Shown here: piece by piece, positions 51,790-59,024 of the stretch | How the letters are laid out: each line of letters begins with the position of its first letter | Position numbering within the stretch: the first letter of the stretch is position 1 | DNA from: Bacillus sp. ISL-55 | Lineage (GTDB): Bacteria; Bacillota; Bacilli; Bacillales; Cytobacillaceae | DNA length: 59,097 nt | Direction: 5' to 3' | Assembly (NCBI RefSeq): GCF_018613155.1 | Contig: NZ_JAGGQU010000004.1 | Coordinates: 1 to 59,097, forward strand | Translations under genes and position numbers: made by a program | The notes under the pieces: generated by a model | Seen by the model: only the letters and a program-made list of their open reading frames with translations | What the model was told of the DNA's origin: nothing | The model's database searches: none

Positions 51790-51882
51790 TTTTATAGCCA
51801 GTTTTCATTTTTATATCGACTTTTTCGTTTTTATAGCGATTTTTTGATTTTTATAGCGAAATTTTGATTTTTATAGCGAATT
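51790..51882. repeat. Array 4: five units, ~20-bp period, core TTTTTATAGCGA
   Basis: ATAGCGA or a variant starts at 51794, 51813, 51833, 51853 and 51873, giving steps of 19, 20, 20 and 20. Later units share GATTTTTATAGCGA exactly. The core is the same as in the array at 36481-36600. It lies between the chemoreceptor terminator and the rpiB start, in the gap 51626-51949, which otherwise shows no gene. Confidence 0.85.
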
Positions 51883-51910
51883 GGAAATTCTGCCGTATTT
51901 TTTCCAGTTA

Positions 51911-51942
51911 CAAAAAAAACCACAGCATCATTCAGCTGTGGT
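51911..51942 (-). terminator. Terminator of the chemoreceptor gene
   Basis: ACCACAGC and GCTGTGGT pair perfectly with a 7-base loop, followed by eight T on the minus strand. Confidence 0.9.
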
Positions 51943-51949
51943 CCAACAA

Positions 51950-53245
51950 TTATAACGAAAACTTCGTGATCGTCCCTTTTAATTTTTCCGCCTGATTCTT
52001 GAGTTCTACCGCTAACTCTTCGACATTCGCGATGACCTCTGCCTGCTGTTCAGCTGCTGATGCTACGCTGATCGCTCCGGCGGATGTTTCTTCTGCGATT
52101 GCCGCCATTTCCTGTGATTGAGTCGATGTGTGCTGGATTGTTTCCATTTGTGTTTCGACAAGGGCGGCGATTGTATGGATGACGTCAGCCATCTCATGAA
52201 TCGTTGAGGTCATCGCGTCGATCACCTGGTTCGTTTTCTCGCCTTTTTTTGCTTCTCCGTTCGCTGTTTCAACCTGTCTGCTGATCTGGCCGACAACATT
52301 CTGAACTTCAGACTGGATGTTCTGGATCAGTTCAGAAATGCCCTGGACCGCGTCCGCACTCTGGTCAGCAAGCTTCCTCACTTCTTCGGCAACGACAGCA
52401 AATCCTTTTCCGTGCTCACCAGCTCTTGCTGCTTCAATCGATGCGTTCAAGGCGAGCAAATTCGTCTGTGCCGCGATATCACCAACGAGCTGGATGATTT
52501 GTTCTACTTTTGTCGCGTTTTCTTCCAATCGTTTTACCGTCCCAAGCGATTCTCGATTATCATTTGCCAGTGTCTCGATACCGGAAATCAGTGAATGAAT
52601 GGCATTCTTCGATTCTTGCAAGTCTTTGACCATTTCCACTGAAATCGATTCAGATGTCCGCGCTTTTTCCTGGACATCCTCGGCAATCCGAATAACTTCA
52701 TCGACAGACTCAGCTGTTGTTTGTGTAGATAATGCCGATGAATCCGCCCCAGCGGCAATCTCTCTAATCGTTGTCGAGATGATCGACGCCTGCTCAGATG
52801 CTGCGGCAGATTGTCCGGAAATTTGGATGACTTTTTCATTTGTTTCTTTGAAATTGCTATCAATCTGGCTGACCATTTCACGCAGGTTTGCGAGCATATT
52901 ATTGAAAGCCAGTCCCAAAGAACGAATCTCGTCATCCGATTTCGAAACTTCCGCATCCTCGGCAATTTCACCATTCGCTGCTTTTATTGCAGACTGCTCG
53001 AGCTTTTGCAACGGCTTAATAATCAAACCGGCGGCCATATACGCAAGCAGGCCTGACCAGAAAATCCCCATAGCTAGAACTGCTGCCGTATAAACGACCG
53101 AATTGATTGCCAAGAAATTTTGAACAAAAGGATACAGGAAATAAATAAAAAATGCGCTTGTTGAATAAGTGATGATCGCCAACACAGTTGTCAGCATGAC
53201 CATTTTCTTTCTTAATCCCATTTTGTAGCTGCGTTTAGACCCCAC
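51950..53245 (-). CDS. Methyl-accepting chemotaxis protein with minimal outer domain
   Basis: A 431-residue chemoreceptor. Two membrane segments (about 15-37 and 44-68) are joined by only a few outer residues, so there is no large ligand domain. A HAMP linker follows (about 70-120), then the cytoplasmic signalling domain. The highly conserved hairpin tip has [31 protein letters not shown] (given in parts), which binds CheA and CheW. It may sense a membrane or cytoplasmic signal. GTG at 53245 is chosen because AGGGGG lies 7 bases upstream; the upstream open frame lacks hydrophobic or conserved sequence. It lies 97 bases after ywlE. Confidence 0.9.
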   Translation of the reverse strand: MGSKRSYKMGLRKKMVMLTTVLAIITYSTSAFFIYFLYPFVQNFLAINSVVYTAAVLAMGIFWSGLLAYMAAGLIIKPLQKLEQSAIKAANGEIAEDAEVSKSDDEIRSLGLAFNNMLANLREMVSQIDSNFKETNEKVIQISGQSAAASEQASIISTTIREIAAGADSSALSTQTTAESVDEVIRIAEDVQEKARTSESISVEMVKDLQESKNAIHSLISGIETLANDNRESLGTVKRLEENATKVEQIIQLVGDIAAQTNLLALNASIEAARAGEHGKGFAVVAEEVRKLADQSADAVQGISELIQNIQSEVQNVVGQISRQVETANGEAKKGEKTNQVIDAMTSTIHEMADVIHTIAALVETQMETIQHTSTQSQEMAAIAEETSAGAISVASAAEQQAEVIANVEELAVELKNQAEKLKGTITKFSL

Positions 53246-53341
53246 TGATAATCCCCCTGAAAAAATATTAGAATGACGTTTTAGCATCATTGCGCTCTTT
53301 GGACCGATTGCGCTCACTCCAAAAAGAATTTCTCAAAGGTA

Positions 53342-53779
53342 TTATCGGATTTTATCTATGATTCTTTCGATACTTTTTTGAATTTCTTTAAAAGCTTCGC
53401 GATAAATTTGTTCATTGCCGCCAAATGGATCTGCCACATCAAGGTTTCCCGTTTCATCAGCAAATTCTTTTAACGTGAAAATTTTATCAGCCGCGAATGG
53501 ATACTGATTCATGATCAAGCCTTTATGACTCTGTGTCATCGTCAAAACTAAAGTTGCCCAGTCGATGTTTTCCCTTGTTAATGTCGAGGAGCGATGATCA
53601 TGGCTGATATTGTTTTCCTCGAGCACGGTCTTCGCGTTGACCGAAGCTTCCGCGCCATTCGGAGCATATACTCCAGCCGATTTCACCTCAACTCCAGGCA
53701 GCTGCTTGCTTTTTAAAATCGCTTCCGCCATCGGGCTTCGACATGTATTTCCGGTACAGACAAATAAGATGCGCGCCAT
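53342..53779 (-). CDS. ywlE: Protein arginine phosphatase YwlE-type
   Basis: A 145-residue low-molecular-weight phosphatase. The P-loop is C8-TGNTCRS, with Cys8 as nucleophile and Arg14 binding phosphate. The general acid is in DVADPFGG near 116-120. Thr12 in the loop is the residue that makes YwlE prefer phosphoarginine over phosphotyrosine, so it should reverse McsB-type arginine phosphorylation, which tags proteins for ClpCP. GGAGGG precedes ATG. The order mntP, ywlE, rpiB follows B. subtilis, apart from the inserted chemoreceptor gene. Confidence 0.93.
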   Translation of the reverse strand: MARILFVCTGNTCRSPMAEAILKSKQLPGVEVKSAGVYAPNGAEASVNAKTVLEENNISHDHRSSTLTRENIDWATLVLTMTQSHKGLIMNQYPFAADKIFTLKEFADETGNLDVADPFGGNEQIYREAFKEIQKSIERIIDKIR

Positions 53780-53845
53780 GCTTGTCCCTCCTGTGAATCA
53801 CTTTTCTACATTATAAGATAATCCTTCAACAATTTCATTTCCGCT

Positions 53846-53870
53846 AAAAAAATACACCTGAAGAGCAGGT
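53846..53870 (-). terminator. Second of two tandem terminators after mntP
   Basis: ACCTG and CAGGT hairpin with loop AAGAG, preceded on the plus strand by seven A. It is similar to the next hairpin upstream, so one may be a duplicate of the other. Confidence 0.65.
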
Positions 53871-53885
53871 ACATACAATTTTTAT

Positions 53886-53912
53886 AAAAAAAACACACCT
53901 GACAAGCAGGTG
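53886..53912 (-). terminator. First terminator after mntP
   Basis: On the minus strand CACCTG and CAGGTG form a stem with a 5-base loop, followed by TGTTTTTTTTATA, 12 bases after the mntP stop. Confidence 0.8.
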
Positions 53913-53923
53913 CATGAGAAATG

Positions 53924-54478
53924 TTATAGAGGAAGAAGCAATTTCAGCCCGAAAGCGAGCAAAATGCTGCCACCTAATGCCTCACTGTATGTACCAAGCC
54001 AACCCTGCACTCTTTTTCCAACCAGGAGGCCTGCCCACGTAAGGACCATTGCCGCTGCACCAAAACAGATCAGTACAAGCAGCGTCCTTGCGCCGTAGAT
54101 GCCAAGTGTCAGTCCTACTGAAAAACTGTCAAGGCTGACGCTGAGGGCAAAAATAAATAAACCCTTGCCAACCGGGGTAATCACGCTTGTCTCATCTTCC
54201 TTGAAGCTTGCCCAGATCATCTGGACACCCAGCACGATCAAGAGCAGGCCGCCAATATATCCAGCGATGGCCCCGAACTGCTCGGACAAAAATCTCCCAG
54301 CCACCATTCCAAGCAGCGGCATCCACACATGGAACAAACCAATCGTGACGCCGATTTTAAATATATGCCTTTTCGTCAGTCTGAACATGCCCATTCCGAG
54401 TCCAACGGAAAAAGCATCCATTCCCAACGCGAATGCCATCAACATAAGTGTGAATAATTCGCCGGCTATTGCTGTCAT
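53924..54478 (-). CDS. mntP: Manganese efflux pump MntP
   Basis: A 184-residue membrane exporter with six membrane segments arranged as two inverted three-helix repeats. Each repeat starts with the metal-site motif: [12 protein letters not shown] near 17-28 and [12 protein letters not shown] near 115-126. It removes excess manganese from the cytoplasm. It corresponds to YwlD of B. subtilis, between ywlC and ywlE. AGGGGGC lies before ATG. In many bacteria mntP is under an Mn riboswitch; I looked upstream and saw no such structure. Confidence 0.93.
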   Translation of the reverse strand: MTAIAGELFTLMLMAFALGMDAFSVGLGMGMFRLTKRHIFKIGVTIGLFHVWMPLLGMVAGRFLSEQFGAIAGYIGGLLLIVLGVQMIWASFKEDETSVITPVGKGLFIFALSVSLDSFSVGLTLGIYGARTLLVLICFGAAAMVLTWAGLLVGKRVQGWLGTYSEALGGSILLAFGLKLLLPL

Positions 54479-54580
54479 GTCTTCGCCCCCTCGGACTTGC
54501 TAATTCAGCATATGCACGTCCAAAAGGATTTAGAAGCAGGGAATTTCAGATGCGAAATATTAAAGCACCGTTTGCCATAC

Positions 54581-54607
54581 AAAAAGCGCTCCATAACTGA
54601 AGCGCTT
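54581..54607 (-). terminator. ywlC terminator
   Basis: AAGCGCT and AGCGCTT form a perfect stem followed by TTTTTG on the minus strand, 10 bases after the ywlC stop. Confidence 0.8.
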
Positions 54608-54617
54608 CTCACATGTC

Positions 54618-55661
54618 TTATTTTTCAATGATCGGCAGTCCTGAAGCCTTGGAAAGCCGGTTCATGATTGCCTGGCCTACGCCTGTTTCGGGAAATATTT
54701 CTCCGAAAATGATATCGAGCTCTTCCTGATTGAACGCCCGGAGTGTATCATAGAGCGCTTCGGCGACTGTTTCGAGTTTTGCTCTTGCGCCACATGGTAT
54801 CACAATATCAGCATCATAAAACTCAAGATTTTCCTTCGTTGTCATCACGCCGACTTTCAGGCCTTCTCTTCGCTTTTCATTCACAAGCTGCTGGATTTCT
54901 TCTCTCGTTCCATCCACAAGATAAAACGGTGCATTTGGTGCATAGTGACGATATTTCATCCCAGGGGATTTTGGGGCCTGACTGGAATCTTTCAGGGCTG
55001 GATCGACGGCGACTTCACCGACTACTTCTTCCAGCTGTTCCTTTGTTACGCCGCCCGGTCTTAAAATCGCAGGAATGTCACCGGTGCAATCGACAACGGT
55101 TGATTCAAGTCCTACTCCGGTCGCTCCACCATCAACAATCCCGGAAATCCTGCCCGTCAAATCATCGGCAACGTGCTTCGCAGTCGTCGGGCTCGGCTTG
55201 CCTGAAAGATTTGCACTTGGGGCTGCCAGCGGCAAACCGGATGCTTCGATAATCGCCAGTGCGATTGGATGGTCGGGCATCCTGACGGCAACTGTGGATA
55301 ACCCGGCAGTTGCTTTTTCAGAAAGCGCCCCCTCTTTTTTTTCGAGGATAATCGTCAACGGTCCCGGCCAAAAGGCATCCATTAAAACCGCTGCCTGATC
55401 AGGGATTTCTTTTACAAAGGAGTGAATCTGCTCACGATTTGCAATATGCACGATCAACGGGTTATCCCCAGGTCTTCCTTTTGCTTCGAATATTTTCAAG
55501 ACGGCTTCATCGCTTTCTGCGTTGCCGCCGAGGCCATAAACCGTTTCTGTCGGAAAAGCTACTACTTCATTTTGCTTCAGCTTTTGTGCAGCTTCGGTGA
55601 TTTGTGGATATGTTTTTAAATTATCCACATTCTTATCCACTGCCCACATTTGTGTTTGCAT
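54618..55661 (-). CDS. ywlC: L-threonylcarbamoyladenylate synthase (YwlC/Sua5)
   Basis: A 347-residue enzyme that makes threonylcarbamoyl-AMP from threonine, bicarbonate and ATP, the first step of t6A37 tRNA modification. The N-terminal YrdC domain (about 15-205) includes VVAFPTETVYGLGGNA, KGRPGDNPLIVHI and the LAAPSANLSGKPSPT block. A Sua5-specific C-terminal domain (about 230-345) follows, so it is the long Sua5 type rather than short TsaC. AAAGGTGG precedes ATG. Two DnaA-box-like sites lie within its first 14 codons, part of a cluster that continues upstream. Confidence 0.94.
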   Translation of the reverse strand: MQTQMWAVDKNVDNLKTYPQITEAAQKLKQNEVVAFPTETVYGLGGNAESDEAVLKIFEAKGRPGDNPLIVHIANREQIHSFVKEIPDQAAVLMDAFWPGPLTIILEKKEGALSEKATAGLSTVAVRMPDHPIALAIIEASGLPLAAPSANLSGKPSPTTAKHVADDLTGRISGIVDGGATGVGLESTVVDCTGDIPAILRPGGVTKEQLEEVVGEVAVDPALKDSSQAPKSPGMKYRHYAPNAPFYLVDGTREEIQQLVNEKRREGLKVGVMTTKENLEFYDADIVIPCGARAKLETVAEALYDTLRAFNQEELDIIFGEIFPETGVGQAIMNRLSKASGLPIIEK

Positions 55662-55840
55662 TTACATCCACCTTTTATTTCTGGCTAAACTAATATATTT
55701 CTATGAAAGTATAAAAGAAGAATCATGCGAACACAAGTTTTTATCCACAAATTGTGTATAATTTTAATGAAACCGTGGATAACTTTGTGGATTAATCCAC
55801 AATTTACAGAATTATTTTCATAATTGCGGAGTTATCCACA
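55621..55840. promoter_or_regulatory. DnaA-box cluster at ywlC-ywlB
   Basis: Eight sites match TTATNCACA with at most one mismatch: plus strand 55621, 55633, 55741, 55793 and 55832; minus strand 55753-55761, 55774-55782 and 55786-55794. Those at 55621, 55741, 55753 and 55832 are perfect. Three pairs are spaced exactly 12 bp. The ywlC upstream region is one of the known DnaA-box clusters of B. subtilis outside oriC, so this one appears conserved. Confidence 0.8.
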
Positions 55841-56247
55841 GTCAGAACTTGTTTTAAATGACTTTTTTCAAGAAGAGAATCCGGAAGCTCTGACTGGTTT
55901 ACCATTTCAAAACCAAGGCTGCCGAAGAAGGAAACTGCGCTCATCTTGTTTGTAACCAGATATAGTTCTTCAAGCTCCTGGTTTTTCGCTGTCAGGAATG
56001 CCCGTTTAAAAAGAAGCATCAAATCAGGCTGGCCAATTTGCGGGGAAACGACAAATGAGCGAAGCAGTCCTGCTCGATCCACCGGTTCTACTCCAAGGCA
56101 TGCCTTAAGCTCGCCGTCCTGGTTTTCCATCAGCGAAAAGTTTTTGATAGAATCACTCAATCCTTCCGTGCTTACTCCTGCTTCTGTTAAAAAAGCCTCC
56201 AGTTTTGGCAGATCCCCTTGCTTCGCACTTCTGATTTTCCATGTCAT
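55804..56247 (-). CDS. ywlB: GNAT family acetyltransferase, YwlB-like
   Basis: A 147-residue protein with a GNAT-like fold: WKIRSAKQGDLPKLEAFL at the start, an AGLLRSFVVSP strand and a FFGSLGFEMVN block close to motif B. The acetyl-CoA P-loop (Q/RxxGxG/A) is poorly kept (SPQIGQPDLM), so binding may differ. It corresponds to YwlB of B. subtilis in place and size. ATG at 56247 is chosen because GAGGTG lies 6 bases upstream; a GTG three codons earlier overlaps that site. Its 3' end contains a perfect DnaA box (55832). Substrate unknown. Confidence 0.8.
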   Translation of the reverse strand: MTWKIRSAKQGDLPKLEAFLTEAGVSTEGLSDSIKNFSLMENQDGELKACLGVEPVDRAGLLRSFVVSPQIGQPDLMLLFKRAFLTAKNQELEELYLVTNKMSAVSFFGSLGFEMVNQSELPDSLLEKSHLKQVLTVDNSAIMKIIL

Positions 56248-56322
56248 ATTATTCACCTCAAAAATAAGATTCTACTAAATGAATATGATAGAAGATAAAA
56301 AGTAGAACCTTCTTCTTGATAG

Positions 56323-56510
56323 AACGCTGTTTTCGTAAAGATTGTTGTTAAAATCCTAAAGCCGATTTTAACGTTATAAAAAGCCATTTTGCAGGTCGGT
56401 ACTAAGTTTGCATGCTCTTTTCTCATAAAAAGAGTTAACTTTTACGAAAAAAATAGGTCTTGAAATCCTATTTAGTATTCAAAAGCAACAAAGTTTGAGA
56501 AAAGAGCCTT
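56323..56510 (-). repeat. ~186-bp dispersed structured element, copy B
   Basis: Reverse-complement match to 13317-13502. On the minus strand it reads GGCTCTTTTCTCA first and ends near AACAGCG. Both internal stems are kept, and the diverged middle has the same length (57 bases). It lies downstream of the KGG-repeat gene, after its terminator, and upstream of ywlB. The remaining bases of 56248-56322 show nothing else. Confidence 0.8.
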
Positions 56511-56523
56511 ATAGAAAAAGAAA

Positions 56524-56558
56524 ACACGGCCGCCTTCATTTAAATGAAAGCTGCCGTG
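56524..56558 (-). terminator. Terminator of the KGG-repeat gene
   Basis: On the minus strand CACGGCAGCTTTC and GAAGGCGGCCGTG pair with mismatches around an ATTTAAAT loop, followed by TTTTCTTTTTC. Confidence 0.75.
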
Positions 56559-56589
56559 CCTCTTTTAGATCCTGGCTTTCTAAGCCATA

Positions 56590-56976
56590 TTAGTTGTTAT
56601 TGTTGTTGCGGGCATTGCCGCCTTTTTCGCCGATTTCTTCATAGAAGCTTCGGTCATGGTTTTCAGAAGTCGCTTCTCCGCCTTTGCGGCCGATCTCCTG
56701 ATAGAAGTCCTTGTCGTGGCTTTCTGATGTTGCCTCGCCACCTTTTTTCCCGATTTCCTGGTAGAATTCGCTGTCATGGCTCTCAGCAGTAGCCTCTCCG
56801 CCTTTGCGGCCAATTTCCTGATAGAAATCTTGATCGTGATTGTTGGAAGTTGCTTCGCCGCCTTTACGGCCGATTTCCTGATAGAATTCGCTGCCATGGT
56901 TCTCGCTTGTTGCTTCGCCGCCCATGCGTCCTCGTTCTTCACGTGACATCTTATCATTGTTATTGTTTTTAGCCAT
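56590..56976 (-). CDS. KGG-repeat stress protein, GsiB-like
   Basis: A 128-residue hydrophilic protein. About five repeats of ~20 residues run from residue 11 to 118, each with FYQEIGRKGGEA followed by a short S/N/H/D stretch. The first and last units are variants (RGRMGGEA and EEIGEKGGNA). Asn tracts cap both ends. KGG-repeat proteins such as GsiB of B. subtilis are made under general stress and resemble plant LEA proteins. No membrane or catalytic motif is present. GGAGGATG precedes ATG. No clear sigma-B site was found upstream. Confidence 0.88.
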   Translation of the reverse strand: MAKNNNNDKMSREERGRMGGEATSENHGSEFYQEIGRKGGEATSNNHDQDFYQEIGRKGGEATAESHDSEFYQEIGKKGGEATSESHDKDFYQEIGRKGGEATSENHDRSFYEEIGEKGGNARNNNNN

Positions 56977-57195
56977 TATTACTCATCCTCCTTGAAATCT
57001 AAGTTTTGATGTTACACTACACTAAATATCCGGATTCTCGTCACCCGAAACTATTATCAAGTGAATGTAATCTGCTTGTTCGAATAATGTAATATTTTTG
57101 GAAATTCTGACGGTCGTTTTTCCTCCTTTACCAAGTATTTCTTTTTAAAAGCTAGCTAATGTTTCCTAGCTTCTCATAGTAAAAATTTATAAGTG
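56977..57195. other. Divergent intergenic region between the KGG-repeat gene and the globin gene
   Basis: Upstream DNA for both genes. No additional gene is supported. The right end merges into the globin promoter. Confidence 0.4.
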
Positions 57196-57211
57196 AGTGA
57201 TATAAGTCACT
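57196..57211 (+). promoter_or_regulatory. FNR/CRP-type operator
   Basis: AGTGATATAAGTCACT is a near-perfect palindrome with the core GTGA-6-TCAC. It differs by one base from the reported B. subtilis Fnr consensus TGTGA-6-TCACT. Its centre (57203.5) lies 41.5 bases before a start expected at 57245, the usual place for activation. Confidence 0.7.
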
Positions 57212-57232
57212 ATGTCAGTCATTTAGTCTGGT

Positions 57233-57238
57233 TATAAT
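57233..57238 (+). promoter_or_regulatory. -10 of the globin promoter
   Basis: A perfect TATAAT without a recognisable -35 at 16-18 bp, where the FNR-type site lies instead. That is the pattern of an activator-dependent promoter. Confidence 0.65.
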
Positions 57239-57281
57239 AAACTTAATCAATTGAAAACCTTTCTCAAAAAGGGGGAACGGC

Positions 57282-57659
57282 ATGGAAATAAAAACAATAT
57301 ACGAAAAGATCGGCGGAGATGAATCAATCCGGAAGATCGTAGATACTTTTTATCCAAAGGTTTACGAAAACGAGGAGCTCAGCCCATTGTTCGAAGGTGA
57401 TATAGATGAAATCAAGCGGAAGCAGTGGATGTTCCTCACGCAGCTGACCGGCGGCGGTGCGCTTTACAGCGAAGAGTTCGGACCGCCTAATATGAGAGTG
57501 AGACATATGCCATTCGAAATCTCGCCGGTGCGCGCGAAAGCATGGCTGAAGCTGATGCACGAAACACTTACGGAAACAGGATTAATTGAAACTGAGGGTG
57601 GAAAGGCGCTGTTCGAGCGATTGAGCCAGATCGCACCCATTATGATTAACAGACAATAA
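57282..57659 (+). CDS. Group II truncated hemoglobin, YjbI-like
   Basis: A 125-residue heme protein with the 2-over-2 globin fold. The proximal ligand is His75 in RVRHMPFEIS. Tyr24 is at B10 (DTFYPKVY), and Trp88 in AKAWLKLM is the G8 residue typical of group II. Such globins bind oxygen tightly and deal with oxidants or nitric oxide in the cytoplasm. AGGGGGAAC precedes ATG. It is the first gene of a two-gene operon, 10 bases before the cupin gene. The FNR-type promoter suggests induction at low oxygen. In B. subtilis yjbI lies elsewhere, beside yjbH. Confidence 0.92.
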   Translation: MEIKTIYEKIGGDESIRKIVDTFYPKVYENEELSPLFEGDIDEIKRKQWMFLTQLTGGGALYSEEFGPPNMRVRHMPFEISPVRAKAWLKLMHETLTETGLIETEGGKALFERLSQIAPIMINRQ

Positions 57660-57669
57660 GGAGGAATTT

Positions 57670-58014
57670 ATGATGGAAAAACAGTCATTAACACAATACC
57701 AGGAATTCAGCGAGGAACGGTTTACTAAGAGGATTGTCTTCAAAAAAGGGGAAAGCACAGTGTTTTTGCTGAACTTCATGCCCGGCCAGGAGCTGCCAAA
57801 GCACACGCATCCAGGTACTGAAGTGTTCATTTTAACGATGCAGGGTGAAGGTACTTTTACCATTGATGGCGAACAAGTAGCAGCTGTATCGAACGAAACC
57901 GTCCATTTGAGCGGTACAGAAGAACTTGCCTATAAAAACACCGGAGCAGAGCCAGTCACACTTTATGTCATGCTCAACAAGATTCCTGATGAGAGATTTG
58001 CGCAGAATATTTAA
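57670..58014 (+). CDS. Small cupin-fold protein
   Basis: A 114-residue single-domain cupin. Motif 1 is seen as PGQELPKHTHPGTEVFIL, with metal ligands His45, His47 and probably Glu51. Motif 2 (around NETVHLSGTEELAYKN) has one His. The fold should hold a metal, but the substrate cannot be told. GGAGG lies 6 bases before ATG; a second ATG follows directly. It is co-transcribed with the globin gene, so a role in redox or nitrogen-oxide response is possible. It is separated from convergent spoIIR by an array and a terminator. Confidence 0.85.
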   Translation: MMEKQSLTQYQEFSEERFTKRIVFKKGESTVFLLNFMPGQELPKHTHPGTEVFILTMQGEGTFTIDGEQVAAVSNETVHLSGTEELAYKNTGAEPVTLYVMLNKIPDERFAQNI

Positions 58015-58050
58015 TCTCAGGTAGAGCTTAATCATAGTGGGTAAACACCA

Positions 58051-58170
58051 GTTGGTCGAATTATCCTTAAAAGTGGTCGAATAAATTCTAAAAGTGGTCG
58101 AATAATTAAAAAATCCGCCAAATTAATTCAGACTGTGGTCGATATATTTGGAAAATCGCCAATATATTTG
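58051..58170. repeat. Array 5: about six units, ~21-bp period, cores TGGTCGAATAAT and CGCCAAATTAAT
   Basis: GGTCGA starts at 58054, 58075, 58096 and 58137. A second word, CGCCAA followed by A/T-rich bases, fills the missing place near 58116 and the next near 58157. Steps are 21, 21, ~20, ~21 and ~20. Two core words alternate in the second half. It lies between the convergent cupin and spoIIR genes. Confidence 0.78.
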
Positions 58171-58187
58171 CCAGCATAGCTAAAATA

Positions 58188-58217
58188 AGCCCCTGCAAAC
58201 TGCGCAGGGGCTGTTTT
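58188..58217. terminator. Bidirectional terminator between the cupin gene and spoIIR
   Basis: AGCCCCTGC and GCAGGGGCT form a 9-bp stem, followed by GTTTTT on the plus strand and TTATTTT on the minus strand. Confidence 0.85.
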
Positions 58218-58921
58218 TAGCCGAAAATCCTGTTCCAAATCTCCACCAGGAAGAATGTTACCTCAACTTCTTCTTCTTCACTGCCCTCGTATACTACTTT
58301 CTTATCTTTTTTAGCGTCTTTTTCCTCTTTTTCACGCTCAGCTTCTGCCTCTTCGTCTTCAGCTTCTGCTTTTACATCACCTTTATTGTCGTTTTCGTCG
58401 AAGCCTTCGCTTGTTGCTTCTCCATTTGAGAAGTCTAGGAAGCATAGTGGCGGGTAGAGAACGCACCACCAGTTCGCACCTTTGCCTTCCCCAATCGTGA
58501 TCAGGATTGCTTCGTACTCGCCTGCTGGATAGAGGAACTGCCCATATAATTTAGTAGGAAACTGGACTTTGTCAAACTCAGTTTTTACAGAATGATTGGA
58601 ACCTTCAGCTGCGATAACTCTTTCAGCAATTGCCTGGATTTCTGGAAGCCTGGATTTGATGACTTCCCGAGCAGCCTCGATTGAAGTCAGTTCCTGAACC
58701 CATTTCGTGATTTCTTTGTTCACTTCATCGCGGGTCAGGCGTTTGATATTCTGATCCTTCTCCAGATCGCTGTCGGCAAGGATCCTCAGACGAATCGCCT
58801 CGTTTGGAATGACCATTGCTTCCTTCGCTGTCACTTCATTTTTCGGTGTATATAAACTTAAAATGGTACCTGCACATAATAAGAATATGTATAAAATAGC
58901 GGCTGATTTTTTCGTCATCAT
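58217..58921 (-). CDS. spoIIR: Stage II sporulation protein R
   Basis: A 234-residue secreted signalling protein made in the forespore, which triggers SpoIIGA to process pro-sigma-E in the mother cell. An N-terminal membrane or signal segment (about 5-24) is followed by the conserved domain (about 40-170). It includes AIRLRILADSDLEKDQNIKR, then WVQELTSIEAAREVIKSRLPEI, and WWCVLYPPLCFLDFSNG with two conserved cysteines. A very acidic linker with a KDKK patch (about 180-215) precedes the C-terminus, longer than I expect. ATG at 58921 is chosen as the start of the signal segment. No clear sigma-F site was identified upstream. Confidence 0.94.
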   Translation of the reverse strand: MMTKKSAAILYIFLLCAGTILSLYTPKNEVTAKEAMVIPNEAIRLRILADSDLEKDQNIKRLTRDEVNKEITKWVQELTSIEAAREVIKSRLPEIQAIAERVIAAEGSNHSVKTEFDKVQFPTKLYGQFLYPAGEYEAILITIGEGKGANWWCVLYPPLCFLDFSNGEATSEGFDENDNKGDVKAEAEDEEAEAEREKEEKDAKKDKKVVYEGSEEEEVEVTFFLVEIWNRIFG

Positions 58922-58994
58922 CTTTCGCACCGTCCCTTCACTAGTCACAGTGTGGACAGATTGATAGATTCTTAAACTAGTAATTTTGAAAATA

Positions 58995-59024
58995 AAAACC
59001 ACCCGTGAGAACGGGTGGTTTTCT
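58995..59024 (-). terminator. Terminator upstream of spoIIR, for a gene beyond the window
   Basis: AACCACCCGT and ACGGGTGGTT form a perfect 10-bp stem with loop GAGA. T runs follow on both strands. It probably ends the next leftward transcript; in B. subtilis prfA-prmC lie there. Confidence 0.85.

Noticed and set aside
53846-53912. Regulatory RNA with two hairpins after mntP
   Set aside because: Both hairpins are short with T runs and are explained as tandem terminators.
54479-54617. Manganese (yybP-ykoY) riboswitch before mntP
   Set aside because: The region is short and lacks the conserved GGGGAGUA-type elements of that riboswitch.
55621-55840. Replication origin
   Set aside because: DnaA boxes are present, but dnaA, dnaN or an AT-rich unwinding region are not nearby; a known non-origin DnaA-box cluster fits better.
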